A DNA stretch of 6,455 nucleotides from Ignavibacteriota bacterium (GCA_003151215.1 PLXB01000174.1:1314-7768); one strand, 5' to 3'; shown: positions 1 to 5,627, numbered from the stretch's first letter. A program made the numbers and translations. Notes: generated by a model from the sequence alone, not told the origin.

Positions 1-672
1 GGAAAACTTGGGTTTATCGCTGAAAATGTTCCGGAATTTTTGCCGGATATCATCGATGAACTTTGGGCTGATAAACTTGTTCGCGAAGATCGCCTATTAA
101 TCGGTGCCAATGTTTCAAGCGAATTTGATAAAGTTACCGGCACAGAAATCCGTCGCGACGATCTCGATCCATCGCGAGTAGGTGAGCAAGGTGATAAAGT
201 GCATTTAGTTGCTCTTAATGAAATCGTTGTTGATAATTTCGGATCAACAAGAATGCTTACATTCGAAATCATCGTGCAAGGGGCGCTGCTTGGGACTATC
301 CGTGCCGATGGGCTTATTATAGCATCACCTACAGGCTCAACAGGTTATGCTGCAAGTGCCGGAGGACCAATAGTCGAGCCTACTAGCCCGGTCGTTATCA
401 TTACACCAATTGCCTCGCATACCCTGACTGTCCGTCCGGTTATTGTGCCGGAATGGTATCAGATTGATTTACGTATCACAAACGAAGGAGGTACTCCCGG
501 TCTTATTGTTGCTGACGGACAGGAAGAATCGGTGGTTGTCACTCCTGCCATTATCCGTCTTTCAGGGCATCCAAATAAACTGAAACTATTACGGCGTTCT
601 ACAAATACATACTTTGATCTTCTTCGCACGAAACTCCTCTGGAGTGCCGATGCAAGGGAAGGGAGACGGTAA
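1..672 (+). CDS. nadK: NAD kinase, 3' part (5' end outside the window)
   Basis: NAD kinase phosphorylates NAD+ at the adenosine 2'-hydroxyl, using ATP or polyphosphate, to make NADP+ in the cytosol. The reading frame is open from base 1, so the apparent TTG start at 40 is not the true start. The visible 223 residues begin with GKLGF, the conserved loop that follows the missing N-terminal GGDGT motif. Numbering from the window edge, ALNE is at 71-74 (NAD-contacting Asn-Glu), DGLIIASPTGSTGYA starts at 103 (the family's glycine-rich signature), HTLTVRPVIVP follows, DGQ is at 172-174, and the C-terminal LLRTKLLW ends at 214. All are in the usual order, so the visible part looks intact. The family is usually about 290 residues, so roughly 70 are missing upstream. 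Two to five bases after the stop, sequence related to a different gene begins, which suggests a past deletion or rearrangement at the 3' side. Confidence 0.95.
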   Translation, partial: GKLGFIAENVPEFLPDIIDELWADKLVREDRLLIGANVSSEFDKVTGTEIRRDDLDPSRVGEQGDKVHLVALNEIVVDNFGSTRMLTFEIIVQGALLGTIRADGLIIASPTGSTGYAASAGGPIVEPTSPVVIITPIASHTLTVRPVIVPEWYQIDLRITNEGGTPGLIVADGQEESVVVTPAIIRLSGHPNKLKLLRRSTNTYFDLLRTKLLWSADAREGRR

Positions 673-674
673 TA

Positions 675-803
675 GTTGTAAAATTATATGTTGGGGAAAG
701 AGGTCTATCATCTTGAATCGGATGAAATCCAAAGTAAAGGGCAGGATTCGATAGAATTATCCGAAGCGGGTATTCCGGCGGATGTTTATTTTTTTGCTAT
801 AAT
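675..803 (+). pseudogene. remnant of a T9SS type A C-terminal sorting domain
   Basis: A decayed fragment matching the last part of the intact T9SS cargo gene at 1131-2414. From 691 the translation LGKEVYH..SD.IQS.G..SIE.S....P..VY.F aligns without gaps to that protein's C-terminus, with about 21 identities in 36 residues by hand. The match continues upstream as GTAAAATTATAT (678-689; the intact copy has GTGAAATTATAT), but five bases are missing just before the LGKE codons. The frame is therefore broken, and the ATG at 688 is only a by-product. There is no signal peptide and no cargo domain. The similarity fades at about 803, inside the last codons of the opposite-strand XRE gene. Many differences from the intact copy are synonymous, so the two were distinct functional paralogues before this one decayed. 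Confidence 0.75.
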
Positions 804-1037
804 TTTAGTGAGATATGAATCTTTTGTAACTAAATCGGCAGCCGTAACAGAAAGACCTTTTGCAAGTTTAAATAACGTGTGAACTGTAATCGACCTTTCA
901 GCCCGCTCTATGAAGCCAACAAAAGTACGATGCAAGTCAGCATACTCAGCAAGTTTTTCTTGGGAAACTCCAAGTTGCTCACGAAAGCCGCGTACATTCT
1001 TGGCAATAAGATCTCTGACAACTTGCTCCGATTTCAT
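786..1037 (-). CDS. small XRE-family helix-turn-helix transcriptional regulator
   Basis: An 83-residue protein that is almost entirely a Cro/C1-type DNA-binding domain and probably acts as a dimeric repressor or autoregulator. The fold is readable: helix 1 about 8-21, helix 2 SQEKLAEYA (25-33), recognition helix LHRTFVGFIER (35-45), then ERSITVHTLFKLAKGLSVTAADLV (47-70). The pattern SQE.LAE...LHRT.V..IER.ER resembles the stand-alone HTH proteins and controller (C) proteins of restriction-modification systems. No restriction, methylase or toxin gene is next to it, so it is an orphan here. The ATG at 1037 has no clear Shine-Dalgarno site. Its upstream region (1038-1130) is shared with the divergent T9SS gene and carries a palindrome suited to autoregulation. 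Its last six codons overlap the T9SS remnant, so its 3' end may have been formed by a rearrangement junction. Confidence 0.85.
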   Translation of the reverse strand: MKSEQVVRDLIAKNVRGFREQLGVSQEKLAEYADLHRTFVGFIERAERSITVHTLFKLAKGLSVTAADLVTKDSYLTKIIAKK

Positions 1038-1056
1038 AGATACAAGTTATAAATTC

Positions 1057-1085
1057 ATACGACTCGTATCAACATTATACTCGTA
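1057..1085. promoter_or_regulatory. candidate operator: 13-bp palindrome plus half-site repeat
   Basis: ATACGACTCGTAT (1057-1069) is a perfect palindrome around a central C. Its right half, ACTCGTA (1062-1068), recurs in the same orientation at 1079-1085, 17 bp away. Both lie between the XRE start (1037) and the divergent T9SS gene start (1131). One strong palindrome plus a weaker second site fits a small XRE autoregulator that may also control the divergent gene. Binding by this XRE protein is inferred, not shown. Confidence 0.45.
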
Positions 1086-1103
1086 GCACTATTATTTTTT
1101 TTG

Positions 1104-1111
1104 TATATTTG
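1104..1111 (+). promoter_or_regulatory. Bacteroidota-type -7 promoter element for the T9SS cargo gene
   Basis: TATATTTG matches the TAnnTTTG consensus for the primary sigma factor of Bacteroidota. It lies 19 bp before the ATG at 1131, giving a leader of only about 12-15 nt. No clear TTG is seen at -33, so the promoter may be weak or need an activator. The A/G-rich run AAAAGAAAGGA (1113-1123) could serve as a weak ribosome site. Confidence 0.45.
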
Positions 1112-1130
1112 TAAAAGAAAGGACACCCTC

Positions 1131-2414
1131 ATGAAAACAATCATCGCATTCTTCTTCGCAGCATTCTTTGCAGGCTCCGCGCTTGCACAAGATCATGCCC
1201 AAAACCAGCCCAACCAAACGCAAGGACAGCAAGGCTGGTATCGACAGCAAATTTCCGCTATCGGAAATTCCGTTAGTATTTTTTTTATCGATCAGAATAC
1301 GGGTTGGGTAGTATTTGACAGTTTATACTATACAACAGATGGCGGAAGTACATGGAAAGGAATTAGTAAAGTACCAACAGGTAATCCAATACCTATTCAT
1401 AATTTATATTTTACCGATAAAAATAATGGCTGGGCAGAAAATGATACAACATTGGTTCGAACCTCAGACGGTGGCAAAAACTGGCAGATCGTGAAAGCTC
1501 CATTCCGTGGCGATATGAAAGTATTTGGAATGGATACCATTTATCTTTTTAATGGAGGAAGGTTTGGCCGGACAACTGATGCAGGAAAAAATTGGATAGA
1601 TATGCAAGTGACTCAGCAGGGCACAAGCCTGATAAATATGTCTTTTTCCGAAAGTAAATTTGGTTTTATCGGAGGGCAGAAAATCGTTTGGAATGGTAAC
1701 CCACCTCCTCAAAAAGGTACATTTGGGGCTTCTTTTTGGGTTACAAGAGATGGCGGTATTACATGGACTCAGAAGTATTGTCCGGTTCAAGAGGGAATGG
1801 ACGAAATTTATGATCTTGACTCAAATACTTTTTTCGCAAGTACAGAAAATGCTCACCTTGTTCGCTCAAGCAATGGCGGCACCAAATGGGATACAGTCGG
1901 TCAAGAAATAGCTGGATTTGATTTCTTTTTTCTAAATAAACAAATAGGATACATCGCAGATGGCAGGGGCGTCGTGCTTTTTTCAAACGATAGCGGCAAG
2001 ACTTGGATAACTCAAAATACTGGCGCTACGACGTCTCTTAATAGTATTTTCTTTGTCGATTCATTGAACGGTTGGGCTGCAGGAGATAATGGCGTCGTTC
2101 TTCATACTACAAACGGTGGCAAATCATTGGTTCGTCAATATCTCCCTCTTCCTCTCTCAGTCCGCGCCATCCCCGAACCCTTCTCCATAAAGACAACACT
2201 TTCCTACTCCATTCCGAAAGCGGCAAACGTTGATGTGAAATTATATGATGTGCTGGGGAAAGAAGTATACCATGTCACATCCGATGGCATTCAAAGCGAA
2301 GGCGCGCATAGCATCGAAATATCCGGTGAGCATTTGCCGGGCGGCGTGTATTATTTTATCCTCACAGCCGGCAGTTTTAATGGGATGGGGAAGGTGACGA
2401 AGATCGCGCCGTAG
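1131..2414 (+). CDS. secreted YCF48/BNR-like beta-propeller protein with T9SS type A sorting domain
   Basis: A 427-residue exported protein. A Sec signal peptide (KTIIAFFFAAFFAGSALA) is followed by a likely cleavage before Gln20, then a short Gln/Asn-rich linker. The body holds seven Asp-box type motifs: TTDGGSTW 68-75, TSDGGKNW 111-118, TTDAGKNW 148-155, TRDGGITW 205-212, SSNGGTKW 246-253, SNDSGKTW 285-292 and TTNGGKSL 326-333. They are 37-57 residues apart, and the last has lost the Trp. With phrases such as FFVDSLNGWAAGDNGVVLHTT this is the pattern of YCF48/BNR-like propellers. From about 337 comes a T9SS type A sorting domain (SYSIP...VDVKLYDVLGKEV...GGVYYF...GKVTKI), removed during export and attachment or release at the outer membrane. 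The ATG at 1131 is chosen over an upstream TTG at 1101 because it opens the signal peptide and follows the promoter element. The ligand is unknown. A decayed paralogue end lies at 675-803. Confidence 0.88.
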   Translation: MKTIIAFFFAAFFAGSALAQDHAQNQPNQTQGQQGWYRQQISAIGNSVSIFFIDQNTGWVVFDSLYYTTDGGSTWKGISKVPTGNPIPIHNLYFTDKNNGWAENDTTLVRTSDGGKNWQIVKAPFRGDMKVFGMDTIYLFNGGRFGRTTDAGKNWIDMQVTQQGTSLINMSFSESKFGFIGGQKIVWNGNPPPQKGTFGASFWVTRDGGITWTQKYCPVQEGMDEIYDLDSNTFFASTENAHLVRSSNGGTKWDTVGQEIAGFDFFFLNKQIGYIADGRGVVLFSNDSGKTWITQNTGATTSLNSIFFVDSLNGWAAGDNGVVLHTTNGGKSLVRQYLPLPLSVRAIPEPFSIKTTLSYSIPKAANVDVKLYDVLGKEVYHVTSDGIQSEGAHSIEISGEHLPGGVYYFILTAGSFNGMGKVTKIAP

Positions 2415-2460
2415 GAAACAAGCTTAAAGCGTAAACGGTGATAACTAAGGTTTATTGAAA

Positions 2461-2556
2461 GGCACCTATGTGACCCGATTTCCCAAAAAAAATATTTGGC
2501 GATAGGCACCTATGTTTTGGGCAATTCCCAAATATATCTTCGATGGGCACCTTGAC
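2461..2556. repeat. 44-bp tandem direct repeat (about 2.2 copies) upstream of a promoter
   Basis: GGCACCTATGT begins copies at 2461 and 2505, and GGCACCTTGAC begins a partial third at 2546 (steps of 44 and 41 bp). Inside the first two, CCCAAA followed by an AATAT-like run and then CGAT recurs in order. Copy 2 also contains TTTGGG-CAATT-CCCAAA, a perfect 6-bp inverted repeat with a 5-nt loop (2516-2532). The third copy runs into the TTGACA of the promoter at 2552, so the array is placed like upstream activator or repressor sites. Confidence 0.6.
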
Positions 2557-2582
2557 AAATGCCTTTAAATTTCGTATTTTTG
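2552..2582 (+). promoter_or_regulatory. strong candidate promoter for a non-coding transcript
   Basis: TTGACA (2552-2557), 17 bp, then TATTTTTG (2575-2582). This fits both the sigma-70 layout (TTGACA-N17-TATTTT) and the Bacteroidota consensus (TTG, 20 bp, TAnnTTTG). Transcription should start near 2588-2590 and run into the GTCTG-rich region and the boxA-like site. No coding start follows on this strand before the convergent beta-barrel gene, so the product is probably not an mRNA. Confidence 0.6.
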
Positions 2583-2613
2583 TATTCCGAACAACGAACA
2601 TATCTTTTTTTCG

Positions 2614-2896
2614 GTCTGTCTTGTGTAGTCTGACACTGATGCATTTGGGAATTGAGGTATGGACGTATGGTTTTTAATCTACGTTCCTACATTCTCGGGT
2701 TCTAAAGTCTGAGTTTCTAAAGTCTGAGTTCTAAAGTCTGGTTTCCTAAGTCTGCGTTTCTAAAAGTCTGAAAAAAGTCTGTCGGAGAATTCCTCCTCCT
2801 ATGAATAGTCTGTAACAATAGTCTGTAATCCATTTTGCGAAGCACTTAACCGTGAGCGCGTGAAATGTCTGTTCTTTGAAAATTGAAAAATGTCTG
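2614..2896 (+). repeat. array of GTCTG motifs, possible structured non-coding RNA or leader
   Basis: Twelve copies of GTCTG on one strand begin at 2614, 2628, 2707, 2722, 2736, 2750, 2766, 2777, 2808, 2821, 2867 and 2892; chance would give fewer than one in this length. Five belong to a tandem array with unit GTTTCTAAAGTCTG (13-15 bp, 2699-2770), and a sixth partial copy ends at 2781. AATAGTCTGTAA occurs perfectly at 2804-2815 and 2817-2828. AAATGTCTG occurs at 2863-2871 and 2888-2896, on either side of the boxA-like site. The region begins about 25 bp after the predicted transcription start and has stops in all forward frames. The function is unknown: candidates are repeated protein-binding sites on RNA or DNA, or decayed ends of the neighbouring inverted-repeat element. 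Confidence 0.65.
2870..2885 (+). promoter_or_regulatory. boxA-like antitermination site
   Basis: TGTTCTTTGAAAATTG closely resembles the boxA of rRNA operon leaders (for example TGTTCTTTGAAAACT in Bacillus), where NusB-S10 binds nascent RNA to prevent Rho-dependent termination. It lies about 280 nt after the predicted transcription start, a normal distance for an rRNA leader, but no rRNA follows within the window. The match is by eye and could be coincidental. Confidence 0.45.
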
Positions 2897-2986
2897 AACC
2901 TTGATTCATGAGATTAAAAAGATTTATTGGATTGGATTCCTAATCTTTCTTAATCTCCTTAATCCCTTAAAATCATGGTTCAGACA
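2891..2986. repeat. 96-bp element with perfect 10-bp terminal inverted repeats
   Basis: TGTCTGAACC (2891-2900) and GGTTCAGACA (2977-2986) are exact reverse complements. Inside, TTCATGAGATTAAAAAGATT is imperfectly complementary to the AATCTTTCTTAATCTCC side, so the element could fold into one long A/T-rich hairpin. It has the size and shape of a non-autonomous, MITE- or REP-like intergenic repeat. I have an unverified recollection of similar 'AATC...ATCATGGTTCAGAC' sequences between genes in Bacteroidota. It encodes nothing. Just outside, TCAGACAATC (2980-2989) is nearly repeated as TCAGGCAATC (2995-3004). Confidence 0.6.
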
Positions 2987-3012
2987 ATCAAGGGTCAGGC
3001 AATCCTCAGGGG

Positions 3013-3068
3013 GATTCTTCACTACGCCGGAAATTGCTATCGCAATTCCGGCTCCGTTCAGAATGACA
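3013..3068. repeat. REP-like palindromic repeat
   Basis: A hairpin with inner stem GCCGGAAATTGC (3026-3037), loop TATC, and GCAATTCCGGC (3042-3052), with one bulged A. Outer arms ATTCT (3014-3018) and AGAAT (3060-3064) are separated from the inner stem by a mismatched loop. On the reverse strand it begins TGTCATTCTGAACGGAG and ends GTGAAGAATCCCCC, the form of dispersed repeats common in many bacterial genomes. It sits 24 bp beyond the 3' end of the beta-barrel gene, a typical REP position, and might help end that transcript, although it lacks a U-tract. Confidence 0.6.
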
Positions 3069-3091
3069 TGCTTATTAAAGCGAATACATTT

Positions 3092-3787
3092 TCAGAAGTT
3101 AAATCCGTAAGTGATCGTTAAAGCTGCAGCGCTGAAATTGGTGAGGAAGTGACCCTGTGTGCTTTCTATTCCCGGAGCAGGATAAGGGATGATATAATAC
3201 TTTAAGCTTGCGCCGAACGTCGTTTTCGGATCGGAGCCAAAATTCGCTCCGACACCGAAAAAGCCGCCGAAGGTAGTGCTAAGTTTCGGATGCCCGAGAG
3301 CTACGAAAAAATCCTGCGAGCCGTCAGTCGTTGCAATAAATGCCGGACCTGCGCCGGCTGTAACATAGGGCCGCAGCCCATCGCCTAAAACGCCGTTAAA
3401 AAGACGGTATTGCAGGGATGCCATCAGCGGCATTACGTAAATACGATTGATCATGATCTCGTCGGCAAGGCCGAATTCCTTAGCGTCTTTGGCAGTTCCG
3501 ATATCGAAAATGATCAGGCCGCTCAGATCTTCGGTAAGGCTTCTGCGATAATAAAATCCTACTCCGAATCCGAAATCGTTGATCATTCCGCTAAAGCCGA
3601 TAGAATTGCTTATCATATTTGCCGAAGCAGAAGTTTCTTCCAGAAGCGGGCGGGGAGATTGGAAAATAATTGCGGAATCCTTCGGACTGCTGGTTTTTGT
3701 TGAGCCGACCGGAACCTGGGCAATGGATGTAGCTGCACTGATCAGCACAGCGAAGACGAAAGCAATATGTAAAAAACTAAATCTCAT
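3092..3787 (-). CDS. outer-membrane beta-barrel protein (OmpW/OMP_b-brl-like), function unknown
   Basis: A 231-residue precursor. The N-terminus (RFSFLHIAFVFAVLISAATSIA) is a Sec signal peptide with likely cleavage before Gln24. The mature part shows alternating hydrophobic/polar strands typical of small beta-barrels: GFGVGFYYRRS, LSGLIIFDIGT, YVMPLMASLQYRLF, LRPYVTAGAGPAFI, GGFFGVGANFG, TTFGASLKYYIIP and AALTITYGFNF. It ends in Phe, the C-terminal residue recognised by the BAM complex. RPYVTAGAGPAF resembles the mid-barrel signature of the OmpW/opacity-like families, but no substrate can be assigned. It lies 57 bp downstream of the rRNA methyltransferase gene on the same strand, so co-transcription is possible. 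In that gap TAACTTTC is a 7/8 match to TAnnTTTG and could give it its own promoter. No Shine-Dalgarno site is visible before the ATG. A REP-like repeat follows the stop. Confidence 0.75.
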   Translation of the reverse strand: MRFSFLHIAFVFAVLISAATSIAQVPVGSTKTSSPKDSAIIFQSPRPLLEETSASANMISNSIGFSGMINDFGFGVGFYYRRSLTEDLSGLIIFDIGTAKDAKEFGLADEIMINRIYVMPLMASLQYRLFNGVLGDGLRPYVTAGAGPAFIATTDGSQDFFVALGHPKLSTTFGGFFGVGANFGSDPKTTFGASLKYYIIPYPAPGIESTQGHFLTNFSAAALTITYGFNF

Positions 3788-3844
3788 CGATATTATAATA
3801 ACCCGTCAAGAGGTTTGAAAGTTACATAGGGCATTATTTTTCGC

Positions 3845-5020
3845 CTAATGCACTCTTAAAATGAACATTTTCAAATACTCCGTTTCCGGCATCATTGCCA
3901 GAATCGGATGATCGGCTCCTGCTCCGCGCTCTTCTAAGATCGTCACGGCGCGGCCTGTTTCGAAGGCTGCATCGCGAATCGTCTCAACCAGCAGCTCGCG
4001 GGTGAAATGATGCGAGCAGGATGCCGTTGCCAGAATGCATTCCTGCTTAACCAGCTTCATGGCGTTCTTATGCAAATTAGAGTACGCTTTTTTTGCCGTA
4101 TTCAGTTCTTTTTTCGAGCGCAAAAGCGAAGGCGGATCAAGAATAACAGCATCGAATTTTTCGGTAGAATCGCGAAGATAATCGAAACAATCGGCTGTCA
4201 CGGTCCGAACACTCTCTGCGACACTATTGAGTTCGGCATTCTTCGCAGCAGCGAGTAACGCTTCAGCAGAGGCATCTACTGCAATAACCTGTGCCCCCTT
4301 TGCCGCAGCATTCAGTGCAAAGCCCCCTTCGTTACTAAAGAGATCAAGAACATTGTCATTCTGCTTAATATATCTGGCAAATGCAGTTCGGTTTTCCATC
4401 TGATCGAGATAGAATCCGGTTTTCTGCCCCTTCAGTAATGATACAGCAAACTTTATACCGGCAGCATCATGGATGGTCGTATCGGTTTCGGAGCCAAAAA
4501 CTACTGACTCTAATTCCGGAAGCCCTTCGAGTTTTCTCAGATGGGATCTATTCTTTTCAACAATTGATTTTGGCGAAAAGATGTCCTTTAAAAGCGTAAT
4601 GATGATTTCTTTCTGCAATTCCATTCCGGCTGAGGTAACCTGGAACGTCAAAATATCGTTATATTTTTCGACTATCAGACCCGGAAGAAAGTCGCTTTCT
4701 CCGTGGATGATCCGGATTGCATTTCGTTCTTTGAGAATAAATGCTCTACGCTCTAAGGCTCTCTCAATTCGGGAGCGGAAGAAGGATTCGCCGATCTCTT
4801 TTGTTAGATCGCGACTGATAATTCTGGCCGCGATCAGGGAATTCGGATGATAAAAAGCCAGGGCGAATGGCTTCATATCGAATTCCCGGACCAGCCTGAC
4901 TATTGAACCGGCAGGTATATCTTTACGTATATCCTTCAGCTCATTACTAAAAGCCCACAAATGCCCTTTCAGGAGCCTGCGTTCATGGCGATTACTGATA
5001 ATAATATCGGGATATGGCAT
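3845..5020 (-). CDS. rlmI: RlmI-like class I SAM-dependent 23S rRNA (cytosine-5) methyltransferase
   Basis: A 391-residue protein of the RlmI/YccW family, which in E. coli makes m5C1962 in 23S rRNA using S-adenosylmethionine. The length matches the family. An N-terminal PUA domain begins around GHLWAFSNEL (19-28). The central part has HGESDFLPGLIVEKY (106-120). The catalytic domain has KGQKTGFYLDQ (198-207), the SAM-binding loop VLDLFSNEGGFAL (224-236), the acidic AVDAS (247-251), DPPS (295-298), and ASCSHHF (333-339) with the likely catalytic Cys335. The SAM loop reads SNEGG where the E. coli-type proteins have a YTGG-like form, probably a lineage variant. The exact target base is inferred from the family. 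It is transcribed divergently from the lipoprotein gene at 5076, and the beta-barrel gene lies 57 bp downstream. Confidence 0.88.
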   Translation of the reverse strand: MPYPDIIISNRHERRLLKGHLWAFSNELKDIRKDIPAGSIVRLVREFDMKPFALAFYHPNSLIAARIISRDLTKEIGESFFRSRIERALERRAFILKERNAIRIIHGESDFLPGLIVEKYNDILTFQVTSAGMELQKEIIITLLKDIFSPKSIVEKNRSHLRKLEGLPELESVVFGSETDTTIHDAAGIKFAVSLLKGQKTGFYLDQMENRTAFARYIKQNDNVLDLFSNEGGFALNAAAKGAQVIAVDASAEALLAAAKNAELNSVAESVRTVTADCFDYLRDSTEKFDAVILDPPSLLRSKKELNTAKKAYSNLHKNAMKLVKQECILATASCSHHFTRELLVETIRDAAFETGRAVTILEERGAGADHPILAMMPETEYLKMFILRVH

Positions 5021-5075
5021 GGAATTTGTGGATTAGTCGTGGAACAGCATACTATATTAACACGTTAAACTGGTA
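5021..5075. promoter_or_regulatory. divergent promoter region between rlmI and the lipoprotein genes
   Basis: These 55 bp must hold the start signals for genes on both strands. TATATT (5054-5059) is a possible -10 for the forward gene, with no good -35. TTAAC-AC-GTTAA (5057-5068) is a small inverted repeat that could be an operator. No Shine-Dalgarno sequence precedes either ATG. The individual elements are weak. Confidence 0.35.
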
Positions 5076-5621
5076 ATGAAAACATCACAACACGTTCGCT
5101 TCCTATTTCCTTCTCTCCTTATTGTAGCACTCTGCGTTACCATCTCCTGCAACCAGGTAACTCAGGCGATCAGCAATCTCTTAAGTTTCAGTATAACAAA
5201 GTCCGCACCCGGGATTCCGATCCCTTCGATCACACCCATCGGCGTAACTTTCGCTCCTCCCGGAATACCGATCGCCATCGATAGCGCAACACTCGCCCAG
5301 CAGAAGACCTCGCTTTCGCTTGTTCGGACATTGAAATTAACGGGGATGACGATCGGTATCGATGATAGTACGGTGTATCCGAGAACGAATATCGATACGA
5401 TGACCCTTTCGGTCGGGACAAGTCAGCAAAGTAAAGTGCTGCTGGCAACATACATCGGAACCGGCGATCAGAAGATCCTTACCAATACAGATTTTGCACC
5501 TCAGTTCAAAAATCCGAAGGATAGTTTTTATGTCACATTCCGTTTGAAGAGCGATCCGCCGCAAACGGTGAATCTTTTAACGAGTTATACACTAACCTTT
5601 AGTGCAGATCCGCTTCAATAA
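5076..5621 (+). CDS. putative lipoprotein, first of a paralogous pair
   Basis: 181 residues, family not recognised. The N-terminus (KTSQHVRFLFPSLLIVALCVTIS) is a signal sequence ending at Cys25 in the loose lipobox TISC, so it is probably a lipid-anchored envelope protein. Residues 44-68 hold a repeated proline-rich phrase, APGIPI and PPGIPI. The rest is rich in Thr, Ser and Leu with alternating beta-strand character, suggesting a beta-sandwich. The C-terminal half aligns with the next gene: LLATY.G..D...LTN.DFA, and a final F(S/T)A(D/N)P.Q that ends both proteins. The ATG at 5076 opens the signal sequence directly; no Shine-Dalgarno site is seen. It is followed after 6 bp by its paralogue and then by purM, so it is likely the first gene of that transcript. 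Confidence 0.75.
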   Translation: MKTSQHVRFLFPSLLIVALCVTISCNQVTQAISNLLSFSITKSAPGIPIPSITPIGVTFAPPGIPIAIDSATLAQQKTSLSLVRTLKLTGMTIGIDDSTVYPRTNIDTMTLSVGTSQQSKVLLATYIGTGDQKILTNTDFAPQFKNPKDSFYVTFRLKSDPPQTVNLLTSYTLTFSADPLQ

Positions 5622-5627
5622 TTCAAT

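Larger units (their letters stand above)
2415..3091. other. 677-bp intergenic region without credible genes, rich in repeats
   Basis: No frame here has protein-like composition; the only sizeable frame (2901-3110) runs through repeat sequence. Listed separately below are a tandem repeat (2461-2556), a promoter (2552-2582), an array of GTCTG motifs (2614-2896), a boxA-like site (2870-2885), a 96-bp inverted-repeat element (2891-2986) and a REP-like palindrome (3013-3068). No convincing intrinsic terminator is seen directly after the T9SS gene. Confidence 0.7.

Noticed and set aside
688..882. 64-residue forward open frame as a small gene
   Set aside because: Its first half is the decayed sorting-domain remnant, without signal peptide or cargo part, and its second half is antisense to the XRE regulator.
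1101..1130. TTG at 1101 as start of the T9SS cargo gene
   Set aside because: It would put ten residues before the signal peptide and lies inside the promoter element; ATG at 1131 fits better.
1464..1986. Open frames inside the T9SS cargo gene in other frames and on the opposite strand
   Set aside because: Shadows of the strongly supported gene; no domain, start signal or plausible composition.
2699..2781. CRISPR array
   Set aside because: Units are 13-15 bp, degenerate and directly joined, with no unique spacers of usual length and no cas genes.
2901..3110. 69-residue forward open frame in the intergenic region
   Set aside because: It runs through the 96-bp inverted-repeat element and the REP-like palindrome; its composition comes from repeats, and it overlaps the 3' end of the beta-barrel gene.
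3410..3818. Forward frames opposite the beta-barrel gene
   Set aside because: Antisense shadows; the reverse frame has a signal peptide, strand pattern and terminal Phe.
3831..3851. Hairpin GCATTA...TAATGC as terminator of the rRNA methyltransferase gene
   Set aside because: Only a 6-bp A/T-rich stem with a 9-nt loop, and no T-run after it on the reverse strand; it also overlaps the stop codon.
4007..4850. Forward frames opposite the rRNA methyltransferase gene
   Set aside because: Antisense shadows of a gene with all family motifs.
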